Shown here piece by piece: positions 1-8,700 of a DNA stretch of 49,105 bases. Positions within the stretch are counted from its first letter, which is position 1. Every line of letters starts with the position of its first letter. This stretch comes from Massilia sp. Root335 (GTDB taxonomy: Bacteria > Pseudomonadota > Gammaproteobacteria > Burkholderiales > Burkholderiaceae_D), in NCBI RefSeq assembly GCF_001425685.1, contig NZ_LMCY01000010.1, positions 24,688-73,792 on the forward strand, in the 5' to 3' direction. The translations under genes were made by a program, and so were the position numbers. The notes beneath the pieces were generated by a model. It ran no database searches, was not told the origin of the DNA, and saw only the letters and a program-made list of their open reading frames with translations.

Positions 1-1829
1 CGATCCACCTTCTTCTCCAGCAGCGCCAGCGGCAGCGTGCCTTCGCCCAGCACGATCTCGTGGAATTTGGGGAGGCTGAATTTCGGCCCGAGTGCCTTCT
101 CCGCGCGGGCACGCAATTCCTGGATCTTGAGTGCGCCGATCTTGTAGCCCAGCGCCTGCGCCGGCCACGCCATGTAGCGCTCGGTCGCGTTGCGTGCATC
201 CGCTTCCGAATAGCCCAGCGTCTCGCGCATGTACTTGATCGACTGCTCGCGCGTCCAGCCCTTCGCGTGCATGCCGGTGTCGACGACGAGGCGCACGGCG
301 CGCAGCATTTCGTCGTTCAGGTGGCCGAACCAGTCTTCCGGCTTGTCGTACAGGCCCATCTCCGTGCCCAGCGTCTCGGCGTACAGCGCCCAGCCTTCGG
401 TAAAGGCGTTGTTGCCGCCGAACTTGCGGAAGTTCGGCAGGCCCAGCTCCTGCATCAGCGCGATGTGGAAGTGGTGGCCCGGCTGGCCTTCGTGCAGGAA
501 CAGCGTGACCATGCCGGTGCTGCCGTACTGCGTCGGATCGTTCACGACGGACCAGAACACGCCCGGACGCGAGCCGTCCGCGGCCGGCGGCGTGTAGTGG
601 TCGGAGGCCGTCGCGCGCGACAGTTCCGGCTCCAGGCGCAGGTCGAGCGGCGTCTTGGGACGCAGCGAGAACAGCGCCGGCAGCTTGGTCTGCAGCTGCG
701 CGTTCAGCTTGCGGTAGACGTCGATGATCTCGCCCTCGGTCTTGAACGGCTTGTACTTCGCCTGTTGCGACACCCACACCGGCAGGCCGGCCGCCGGACC
801 GTTGTAGCCCATCTTCGGACCGATGCGCGCATATTCTCCCTGGATGCGCGCGACTTCCCGCAAGCCGATCTGGTGGATCTGTTCCGGTTGCAGGTCGGTC
901 GTCGTCTGGCTGGCGACGCGCGCGAGATACCAGTCCATCCCCTGCGGCAGCGCGCTCCAGCCGGTGCTCGTGCGGCAGGCCGGCAGGTAATCGTGCTCGA
1001 TGAAGTCGGCCAGGCGCTTCAGGGCCGGATTGAGCTTGCTATCGATGGTGCTGCGATAGCTCGCCGTCAGCGTCTTCTTGTCGGTGTCGGAGAAGGCCGC
1101 CGGGAAGTTCTTCACCGGCGTGTAATAGATGCTGTCCTCGGCCCTGGCGGCCACCAGCTGCTTGAACTGGGGCAGCGCGGCCTCCATGATCGCCTTCGGC
1201 TGCACGACGCCGCGCTTCATCCCTTCGCGCATGTTCGCGATGGCCTGGTCGATCCACGGACCGAGCTGGTTCAGGCGGCTCAGGTAGGCCCGGTAATCCT
1301 TCACGGTGGCCAGCGACTGCGCCTGCTGGCCGCTGCTGTAGTTCGCGAGCGTGACGGGCAGGGCGTCCATCTGGTTCAGCGGCAGCAGGTGCTCGGGGAA
1401 CGGCTCGAAGCGCAGCGCGGTCTTCAGCTCATAGTCGAGGATGTCGTAGCTGGTCTGGTCGCGCTGGGCGAGGCCGTCGCGGCGGATCGTGTGCAGGCGT
1501 TTCAGGTAGCCCTTGTACAGCGCGAACTGGTGCGCGCGGTTCTTCGGCGCGATCGACATGCCGATCTGGTCGGCGAAGCGGTTGTCGCCGCTCTCGCCGG
1601 CGGAGACCGGATCGAAGCGGGCCTGCGCGTCCCAGTATTCGTCGGCCAGCTTGTTCAGCTTTTTCGATTCGGCGGTGGTGGCGGCGGTGGCGGCGTTTGC
1701 GGCGGCGTTCGTGGCGCCGGCCGTGGCCGTGGGCTTGGTCGCGTTGTCGGCGGCAGTTGCAACCGCGGCCGGCGCACAGGCGATGAGGCAGGCGGCGGCG
1801 ATGGTGCCCAGGGTAAGGGTCTGTTTCAT
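1..1829 (-). CDS. DUF885 family lipoprotein, probable metallopeptidase-like (3' end outside window)
   Basis: The minus-strand reading frame opens at 1829 and is still open at base 1, so the C-terminus lies outside; 609 codons are visible. The N-terminus is a short charged/hydrophobic leader with a lipobox-like LIAC at about residues 16-19, so export and lipidation are likely. An Ala/Thr-rich linker follows. The rest matches the DUF885 family, including a HEGQPGHHF motif near residue 447. DUF885 proteins carry this HExxPGHH-type signature and are thought to be zinc peptidases, but substrates are mostly unknown. The gene follows an amino-acid binding protein gene and is separated from it by that gene's terminator, so it probably has its own promoter in 1830-1845 or reads through. 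Family assignment is firm; activity is inferred. Confidence 0.85.
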   Translation of the reverse strand, partial: MKQTLTLGTIAAACLIACAPAAVATAADNATKPTATAGATNAAANAATAATTAESKKLNKLADEYWDAQARFDPVSAGESGDNRFADQIGMSIAPKNRAHQFALYKGYLKRLHTIRRDGLAQRDQTSYDILDYELKTALRFEPFPEHLLPLNQMDALPVTLANYSSGQQAQSLATVKDYRAYLSRLNQLGPWIDQAIANMREGMKRGVVQPKAIMEAALPQFKQLVAARAEDSIYYTPVKNFPAAFSDTDKKTLTASYRSTIDSKLNPALKRLADFIEHDYLPACRTSTGWSALPQGMDWYLARVASQTTTDLQPEQIHQIGLREVARIQGEYARIGPKMGYNGPAAGLPVWVSQQAKYKPFKTEGEIIDVYRKLNAQLQTKLPALFSLRPKTPLDLRLEPELSRATASDHYTPPAADGSRPGVFWSVVNDPTQYGSTGMVTLFLHEGQPGHHFHIALMQELGLPNFRKFGGNNAFTEGWALYAETLGTEMGLYDKPEDWFGHLNDEMLRAVRLVVDTGMHAKGWTREQSIKYMRETLGYSEADARNATERYMAWPAQALGYKIGALKIQELRARAEKALGPKFSLPKFHEIVLGEGTLPLALLEKKVD

Positions 1830-1845
1830 GTGTGTGCTCGAGGTG

Positions 1846-1883
1846 TAAAAAGAGGCGACGCCAAGGATACGCCTGGCGTCGCC
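1846..1883 (-). terminator. Rho-independent terminator of the binding-protein gene
   Basis: Read on the minus strand, a perfect 9-bp stem GGCGACGCC/GGCGTCGCC with a 12-base loop is followed directly by TCTTTTTA. It lies 27 bases beyond the stop codon of the gene at 1910-3043. Confidence 0.85.
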
Positions 1884-1909
1884 GGAGGCCCAGTCTTTAC
1901 GGGCGTTCT

Positions 1910-3043
1910 TTAATAATTGGCCAGCGGCGCGAGCTGGCCGCCCTTGAAGGTGTAGACCGTGACGGCCGTCTTCTTCAGGTTGCCGTTCGCATCGTAGCCG
2001 TAGGTGCCGGACACGCCGTCGTAGCTCATCGCGTGCAGTTGCTTGCCGACGGCGGCGGCGTCCGTCGTGTTCGCGGCCTGCATGGCGCGGGCGATGAACA
2101 TCGTCTGGTCGTAGAACGCGGGCGCGTACACGTCCGGGTCGTGCTGGAAGCGCTGCTTGTAGCGGGTCTTGAACGCGGGGCCGCCGGCCTGCTTGTCGAG
2201 CATCGCGCCGGCCTGCGCGCACATCACGTTTTCCCCGACCGCGTCGCCGCCCAGCTTGGCCATCTCCGGGCTGCACAGGGTGTCGCCGCCCAGCAGGCGC
2301 ACGTTCGCCATCCCGAGCTGCTTCATCTGGCGCGCCATCGGGGCGCCCTGCGGCGCATAGCCGCCGAAGAAGATGGCGTCGACCTTCTTCGCGCGGAACG
2401 CGGTGAGGATGGCGGAAAAGTCGCTCGCCTTGTCGTTGGTGAATTCGCGGCCGGCGACGGCAACGCCGGCGGCGCGCGCCTGCTTCGCGAATTCGTCGGC
2501 GATGCCCTGGCCGAACGCGGTGCGGTCGTCGATCACGCCGACCGTCTTGAGTTTCAGCGCCTTGGCGGCGTACGACGCCATCGACGCGCCCACCTGGGCA
2601 TCGCTGGCGACGATGCGGAACACGTTCGGGTAGCGCGCCTGGGTGATCTTGGGGCTCGTGCCCACGGTCGACATCAGGATGCCGGCATCGTTGTAGACGC
2701 GCGCGGCGGGAATCGCCACGCCCGAGTTGTACGGGCCGAGCACGAACTTGACGCCGGCGTCGGCGAATTTCTGCGCGACGTTCACGCCCGCTTTCGGGTC
2801 GCCCTGGTCGTCTTCGGACAGCAGTTCGAATTTCAGGGTCTTGGCGCCCACCTTGAGCTTGTGCGCGTTGAGTTCCTCGACCGCGAGGCGCACGCCGTTC
2901 TCGTCATCCTTGCCGGCGAAGGCATTGGCGCCCGACAGCGGGCCGCTCACGCCGATGCGCACGACCTGGTCCTGGGCGAGCGCGGAGGTCCCGGTCGCCA
3001 GCAGGATCGCCGCCAGCGCCACGGTTTTCATCGTTGATGCCAT
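1910..3043 (-). CDS. Branched-chain amino-acid ABC transporter substrate-binding protein (LivK-like)
   Basis: A 377-residue periplasmic binding protein of the Leu/Ile/Val (peripla_BP_6) class. It begins with an n-region and hydrophobic stretch ending in ALAQ, a normal signal-peptidase I site. The mature part opens with VVRIGVSGPLSGANA, the typical first strand of this family, and continues with the two-lobe pattern, including GPYNSGVAIP and a central SDAQVGASMA stretch. The start at 3043 is chosen because GGAGAC lies 8 bases upstream; an in-frame ATG at 3067 has no comparable site. No permease or ATPase genes are nearby, so it is an orphan binding protein that must share a transporter encoded elsewhere. 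An Lrp-type regulator gene lies immediately upstream on the same strand, which may be functional. The ligand cannot be read from sequence. Confidence 0.92.
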   Translation of the reverse strand: MASTMKTVALAAILLATGTSALAQDQVVRIGVSGPLSGANAFAGKDDENGVRLAVEELNAHKLKVGAKTLKFELLSEDDQGDPKAGVNVAQKFADAGVKFVLGPYNSGVAIPAARVYNDAGILMSTVGTSPKITQARYPNVFRIVASDAQVGASMASYAAKALKLKTVGVIDDRTAFGQGIADEFAKQARAAGVAVAGREFTNDKASDFSAILTAFRAKKVDAIFFGGYAPQGAPMARQMKQLGMANVRLLGGDTLCSPEMAKLGGDAVGENVMCAQAGAMLDKQAGGPAFKTRYKQRFQHDPDVYAPAFYDQTMFIARAMQAANTTDAAAVGKQLHAMSYDGVSGTYGYDANGNLKKTAVTVYTFKGGQLAPLANY

Positions 3044-3108
3044 TTGTATGTCTCCGTTGTTGTGCAACGGCCGCCATCATCGCACGATCGGCGTGGCGTG
3101 CAAACAGG

Positions 3109-3603
3109 TCAGGCGGGCAGCCCGTGCGAGATCAGTTCCAGCGGCAGCGCGGTGGTGCACTTGATCTGCTCCATCGAGAACGCGGAGGAGACGCCGGACA
3201 GCTGGGCCGTCCTGATCAGCTTTTTGTAGAAGCGGTCGTAGCCGTCGATGTCGGTGGTGACGACCTTGAGCAGGTAATCGACGTCGCCGCTCATGCGGTG
3301 GAATTCCAGGACCTCGGGCAGCGCGACGACGGCGGAGGCGAAGCGCTCCAGCCATTTTTCGTCGTGCTCGTTGGTGCGCACGCTGACGAACACGGTGACG
3401 GGCAGGCCGACCTTGTTCCGGTTGACGATGCTGACCCGGCTTTCGATGTATCCCTCTTCCTCCAGGCGCTTGACCCGTTTCCAGCACGGGGTGCTGGACA
3501 GCCCGACCTTCTCGCTCAAGCCGGAGATCGACAGGGTCGCGTCCGCCTGCAGGGCTGCCAAAATCGCGCAGTCGTATTTGTCGAGTGAATTCATCTTGTC
3601 CAT
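3109..3603 (-). CDS. Lrp/AsnC family transcriptional regulator
   Basis: A 164-residue protein with the Lrp/AsnC layout: an N-terminal winged helix-turn-helix (about residues 6-65, with LDKYDCAILAALQADA and LSSTPCWKRVKRLEEEGYI) and a C-terminal RAM/ligand-binding domain (about 70-160, with the conserved MSGDVDYLLKVV). Starts at 3603 and 3594 are both possible. It is divergent from a cysteine desulfurase fusion gene across an AT-rich 143-base gap, and the amino-acid binding protein gene follows it by 65 bases. Some Lrp-family members respond to cysteine and control desulfidase genes next to them; by that analogy it may control the sulfur enzyme. That is inference. Confidence 0.93.
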   Translation of the reverse strand: MDKMNSLDKYDCAILAALQADATLSISGLSEKVGLSSTPCWKRVKRLEEEGYIESRVSIVNRNKVGLPVTVFVSVRTNEHDEKWLERFASAVVALPEVLEFHRMSGDVDYLLKVVTTDIDGYDRFYKKLIRTAQLSGVSSAFSMEQIKCTTALPLELISHGLPA

Positions 3604-3746
3604 GTCGCGGTATCTAGAATGTTCGTTCTTCAGCCCAGGAAAAAGAAAAGATTCTTTAGTACGTCATTTTCGGCACTAAACCGTAACATATTACTCAACA
3701 ATCGCGCTCATGGCGCATTTATTTTTGGACTTTTAGCAATTATTTC
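3604..3746. promoter_or_regulatory. Divergent AT-rich control region with two dyads (candidate Lrp operators)
   Basis: This gap is much more AT-rich than the flanking genes. It holds two inverted repeats: AGAA-TGTTCG-TTCT at 3616-3629 and AAAGAA-AAGA-TTCTTT at 3642-3657. The shared AGAA/TTCT arms and their placement just upstream of the regulator gene are what one expects of autoregulatory Lrp/AsnC sites. No promoter boxes are certain. Confidence 0.45.
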
Positions 3747-5675
3747 ATGGCCCCCGACATCTACCTCGACGCAAACGCCACTTCGCCGGTCCTGCCTTCC
3801 GCAATCGCCGCCGCCGTCGACGCGATGCAGGCCTCGTTCGGCAATCCGAGCAGCAGCCACGCCACCGGCCTGCGCGCCAAACGCATCCTCGACACGACCC
3901 GCGCGCGTGCGCGCCGCGTGCTCGGCGCCGGGCCGGGACGGGTGTTGTTCACCAGCGGCGCCACGGAAGGCATCCAGACCGCCGTGTTGTCCGCGCTCGT
4001 CGCCGTGCGCGAACGCCGCGCGGCCGGCGAGGCGTGCGGCGACCTGCTGGTCTACGGCACCACCGAGCACAAGGCCGTGTCGGAAAGCCTCGCGCACTGG
4101 AACCGCCTGCTCGGCACCGGCCTGACGCTGCAGCCGCTGCCCGTCGACGCCACGGGACGGCACCGCCTCGACGTCCTGCGCGACCTGGCGCCGCGCGCCG
4201 CCATGGTCTGCACGATGGCGGCCAACAACGAGACGGGCGCGATCTCGGACCTCGACGGCATCGCGCGCGTGCTGCGCGAGGGCGGATCGAAGGCCTACTG
4301 GATGGTCGATTGCGTGCAGGCGCTGGGCAAGCTGCCGCTCGCCCTGGCGGACACGCGCATCGATTACGCGCCGTTCTCCGGCCACAAGCTGCATGCGCCA
4401 AAGGGCATCGGCATCCTGTACGTGCGCGACGGCGCGCCCTACACGCCGCTGATGATCGGCGGCGGCCAGGAAGGCGGGCAGCGGTCCGGCACCGAGAACA
4501 TGCCCGGCATCGCCGCCCTCGGCGCCGTGCTGGCCGCGCTGGAAGAGGGGACGACGTTCCGCGGCCACGCCGAACTGGCGGCCATGCGCGACCGGCTGGC
4601 GGCCGCCCTGCGCGACGCCTTTCCCGCCGTCGCGTTCAACGCGCCGTTCGAACACACCTTGCCGACCACGCTGAATTTCTCCGTGCCCGGCGTGTCCGGC
4701 AAGGACCTGCTCGACCTGTTCGACGCGGCCGGCGTGCGCGTCAGCGCGGGTTCGGCCTGTTCCGCCGCCAAATCCACGCCCAGTTATGTGCTGGACGCGA
4801 TGGGCCTGCCCTTGTCGCGCAGCGGCGCGGCCGTGCGCCTGTCGATCGGGCCGCTCGCGGACGACGCCTTCATCGACGCCGCCTGCGCGCGCATCCGGCG
4901 CTGCGGCGAGGCGCTGCGCACGTCACCGCTCAGCGGCGGGAATCCCGGCATCATGCAGGTCAGCGGCGAAGGGCGGCACGGCTGGATCGTGTTCGATGCC
5001 GCCACGTGCGTCGTGCTCGATCCGCCGCGCGGGCAGGCGGAGCGCATCGCCGCGCTCGTGCGCGACGCGGGCCTGCGCATGCACACGTTCGACGACGCGG
5101 ATTGCGCCGCCGTCGCGCTGGACGACGGCAGTCATGCGCCCTGCATTGCCATCGGCAGCGCCGTGCTGGCCCGACTGCCGGACGGCTACCTGCTGGGCGC
5201 CGCGGAGGCGGGCCGCCTGCCGCGCACGAACGTGCGCCACGTCTTCGGCACCGTCGACGCCGCGCGCCTGGCGCGCTTCGCGCAGGACGGCGCCGTGCAG
5301 TGCCACGACGCCGACGTCGACGGCCTGGCCTGCACCACGCTGGCCGCGCCGCGCGAATGCGCTGCCGGTGCGGCCTGGCAGCTGCATCCGGAAGCGCTGG
5401 ACGGTTTCCTGCGCCGCCACGAAGACGCGCTGCTCGTCGACGTGCGCGAAGGCTTCGAGGCGGCGGCCGGCGCGATGGCGTTGCACGGCCGCGCGGCGCA
5501 CAACGTGCCGCTGTCGCGACTGGCGGAACACGTGGCGGCGTGGTTGTCGGAACCGGCGCGTCCCGTCGTTTTCGTGTGCCGCAGCGGCAATCGCAGCGCG
5601 AAGGCGGCCCAGTGCCTGCGCCGGGCGGGACATGCGCAGGCGTGGACCCTCGTGGGCGGTCTCGCGCTGGCCTGA
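3747..5675 (+). CDS. Cysteine desulfurase fused to a degenerate MBL-like segment and a C-terminal rhodanese domain
   Basis: 642 residues in three parts. Residues 1-395 are a class V aminotransferase/NifS-IscS-type cysteine desulfurase: YLDANATS near the start, the cofactor-stacking His108 (TTEHKA), PLP lysine K214 (SGHKLHAPKG) and catalytic Cys338 (AGSACSA). Residues about 410-540 resemble a shrunken persulfide dioxygenase (ETHE1-like MBL): VVLDPPRGQAERIAAL corresponds to the usual first strand and helix, and HDADVDGLACTTLAAPRE to the usual HDYxGxxxSTIxEE tail. The HxHxDH metal motif is absent. Residues about 545-640 are a rhodanese domain with LLVDVREGFE and active-site Cys611 in FVCRSGNRS. 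The likely role is mobilising cysteine sulfur to a persulfide on the rhodanese. The desulfurase and rhodanese calls are firm; the middle domain is my inference. Confidence 0.9.
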   Translation: MAPDIYLDANATSPVLPSAIAAAVDAMQASFGNPSSSHATGLRAKRILDTTRARARRVLGAGPGRVLFTSGATEGIQTAVLSALVAVRERRAAGEACGDLLVYGTTEHKAVSESLAHWNRLLGTGLTLQPLPVDATGRHRLDVLRDLAPRAAMVCTMAANNETGAISDLDGIARVLREGGSKAYWMVDCVQALGKLPLALADTRIDYAPFSGHKLHAPKGIGILYVRDGAPYTPLMIGGGQEGGQRSGTENMPGIAALGAVLAALEEGTTFRGHAELAAMRDRLAAALRDAFPAVAFNAPFEHTLPTTLNFSVPGVSGKDLLDLFDAAGVRVSAGSACSAAKSTPSYVLDAMGLPLSRSGAAVRLSIGPLADDAFIDAACARIRRCGEALRTSPLSGGNPGIMQVSGEGRHGWIVFDAATCVVLDPPRGQAERIAALVRDAGLRMHTFDDADCAAVALDDGSHAPCIAIGSAVLARLPDGYLLGAAEAGRLPRTNVRHVFGTVDAARLARFAQDGAVQCHDADVDGLACTTLAAPRECAAGAAWQLHPEALDGFLRRHEDALLVDVREGFEAAAGAMALHGRAAHNVPLSRLAEHVAAWLSEPARPVVFVCRSGNRSAKAAQCLRRAGHAQAWTLVGGLALA

Positions 5676-5737
5676 ACATACCGATTGTCAACCTGTGTAC
5701 GCTACCGCACAGTTTTCAGGCACATGATCTCTTAGCA

Positions 5738-5752
5738 TGGCAAAAGCCGTGC
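5738..5752 (+). promoter_or_regulatory. Weak sigma-54-like promoter candidate for the glucan synthase gene
   Basis: TGGCAAAAGCCGTGC has GG and GC elements separated by exactly 10 bases and a good TGGCA, but the -12 half (GTGC) is poor and no clustered half-sites lie upstream. A chance match is quite possible. Confidence 0.2.
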
Positions 5753-5780
5753 GCCCTCGAGTCTTTTCGCTCTCACCCGA

Positions 5781-8700
5781 ATGGTCGCGTCCCGCGTCAG
5801 CCGGCGGTCGGTTGCGCACGCCACCATGAGGTTCCTGTTGAAAGAAGAAAAAGCGCATCCGCCCGCAGCCCGCGGCCTCGCCAACGACGACGCACCGCTG
5901 CGCGCCGAACTGTTTTCCGCCGCCCAGATGGCCGTGCACGGCCGCCGCCTCGCCGCGCGCCATCAGCTGAGCAGCCAGCCGGGCAGCGACCGCCTGCTGG
6001 CGCGCCTGGCCGACAACGCCGGCGTCATCGCCGACGCCTGCGCCGGCCTCACCCTCGCCGCCAAGGCCGGCGTGCGCCTGGCGCCGGCGGCCGAATGGCT
6101 GCTCGATAATTACTACCTGATCGAGGAGCAGATCCGCCTCGCGCGCAGCCACCTGCCCAAGGACTACAGCCGCGAGCTGCCCTGCCTGCAGGATGCCGAT
6201 GCGTGCGACAGCCCGCGCGTGTACCAGCTGGCGCTGGAGTTGATCGCGCATGGCGACGGCCGCCTGGAGCCGGAAAGCCTGGCGCGCTTCGTCGCCGCCT
6301 ACCAGGAGGGGACGCCGCTGGCACTGGGCGAGTTGTGGGCGATCCCGATCATGCTGCGCCTCGCGCTGATCGACAACCTGCGCCGCATCGCCGCGCGCCA
6401 GGCCGACAGCCGGCGCCAGCGCGAACAGGCCAACCGCTGGGCCGACCGCATGACGGCCAAGGCCGACGAGCGCCCCGGTGACCTCATTCTCGTCGTGGCC
6501 GACATGGCGCGCGACGTGCAGCCGATGGGCTCCGGCTTCGTGGCCGAACTCACGCGCCGGCTGCAGGGCCGCAGCGGCCCGCTCACGCAGGCATTGCAAT
6601 GGATCGCCACGCGTCTCGCCGACGAAGGCCGCACGATCGACCAGGCCGTGCAGGCCGACGTCACGCAGCAGGCCACCGACCAGGTCTCGGTCTCCAACAC
6701 GATCGCCAGCCTGCGCCTGCTCGGCAGCACCGACTGGCGCGAATTCGTCGAGACGATGAGCGCCGTCGAGCAGGCGCTGCGCGGCGACCCGGCCGGCGTC
6801 TACGGCAGGATGGACTTCGCCACGCGCGACCATTATCGCCACGTGGTCGAACGCCTCGCGCGCGCCAGCGGCCGCAGCGAGACGGAGGTCGCGACCGAGG
6901 CCCTCGCGCTGGCGGCGGAACCGCGCACGGTCGGCGAGGGCGGCCTGGACGCGCGCCTGCGCCACGTCGGTTACTACCTGGCCGGCAACGGCTTGCCCCA
7001 ACTGGAAGCGCGCCTGAACATGCGCCCCGGCCTCAAGGCCGCGCTGCGCCGCGCGGCGCGCGCGCGTCCGCTGCTGTCCTACCTGGGCGCCATCGGCGCG
7101 TTCACGGCGCTGTTCGCGGCGGCGGCCGTCGTGCATGCGCTGCAGGAGGGCGCCGGCCCCGGCCTGCTCGTCGCCATCGGGGTGCTGGGTGTGCTCGGCG
7201 CGAGCCAGCTGGCGCAGGCCCTCGTCAACCTGATGGCCACGCGGCTGGTGGCGCCGGCGCCGCTGCCGCGCATGGATTTCAGTGCCGGCATCCCGCCCGA
7301 TGCGCGCGCCATCGTCGTCGTGCCGGCGCTGCTGTACAGCCGCGACAACGTGGCGGCGCTGGTCGACGCGCTCGAGGTGCGCTACCTGGCCAACCGCGAT
7401 CCGCACTTGCGCTTCTGCCTCCTGACCGACCTGGTCGACGCGCCGCGGCAAGAGGTGTACGGCGACGCCGAACTGATCGAACAGGCGCGCGCCGCCATCG
7501 CCGCGTTGAACGCGAAGTACGACGAGGCGGGCCCGTTCCTGCTGCTGCACCGCCAGCGCGTGTGGAGCGAAGGCGAGGGCGCCTGGATCGGCCGCGAGCG
7601 CAAGCGCGGCAAGCTGGAAGACCTGAATACGTTCCTGTTGCGCGGCGAGCGCGCGCCGTTCGCCGTCATCGAGGGCCCGGTCGACGGCCTGGACGAGATC
7701 CGCTATGTGATCACGCTCGACGCCGACACCCAGCTGCCGCGCGACGCCGCGCGCGCCTTCGTCGCCGCGATGGCGCATCCGCTCAACCATCCCGTGTTCT
7801 CGGCCGACGGCCGGCGCGTGGTGGAAGGCTACGGCCTGCTGCAGCCGCGCGTGACGGCGGCGCTGCCGCCGGAGGATGCATCGCGCTACGAACGGCTGTG
7901 CGGCGGCGAGCCGGGCATCGATCCGTACACGCGCACCGTGTCCGACGTCTACCAGGACCTGTTCGGCGAAGGCTCGTTCACGGGCAAGGGCATCTACGAC
8001 CTGGAAGCGTTCGAGCGCGTGCTGCGCGGACGCTTTCCGGACGACCGCGTGCTGTCGCACGACCTGCTGGAAGGCTGCTATGCGCGTTCCGGCCTGCTCA
8101 GCGACGCCGCGCTCGTGGAAGCCTGCCCGGCGCGCTACAGCGACGACGTCAGCCGGCGGCACCGCTGGATCCGCGGCGACTGGCAGCTGGCCGGCTGGCT
8201 GCGCGCGCGCGTGCCGCTGGCCGACGGCCGCACGGAACCCAATCCGCTGCCGCCGCTGGCGCGCTGGAAGCTGTTCGACAACCTGCGCCGCAGCCTCGTC
8301 GCGCCCACGCTGACCGTCGCGCTGCTGTTGTGCTGGACCCTGCTGGCGGCACCCGCGTTCTGGAGCGCGGCCGTGCTGGCCGTGTTCTTCCTGCCGTTCG
8401 CGCTGGGCGCCTTGATCGGCCTCGCCGACAAGCCGCACGACCTCCCGCTGGGCCAGCACCTGCTGAACTGGGCGCAGTCCACGCGCATCGGCCTGGGCCA
8501 CGCGCTGCTGAACACGGCCTTCCTGCCGCACGAAGCCAGCTACGGCCTGGACGCGATCGCGCGCGCCGCGTGGCGCATGCGCGTGTCGAAACGGCGCCGG
8601 CTCGAGTGGCGGGCGTCGAGCCTGTCGCGCTCCAGCACCGACATGGAATCGAACTGGCAGAACATGTGGTTCGCGCCCGCATTCGCGGTCGGCGCCGCCG

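Noticed and set aside
5738..5752. A third member of the sigma-54 regulon in front of ndvB
   Set aside because: Spacing fits but the -12 half is poor and there is no TGTCCG cluster. Kept only as a weak feature.
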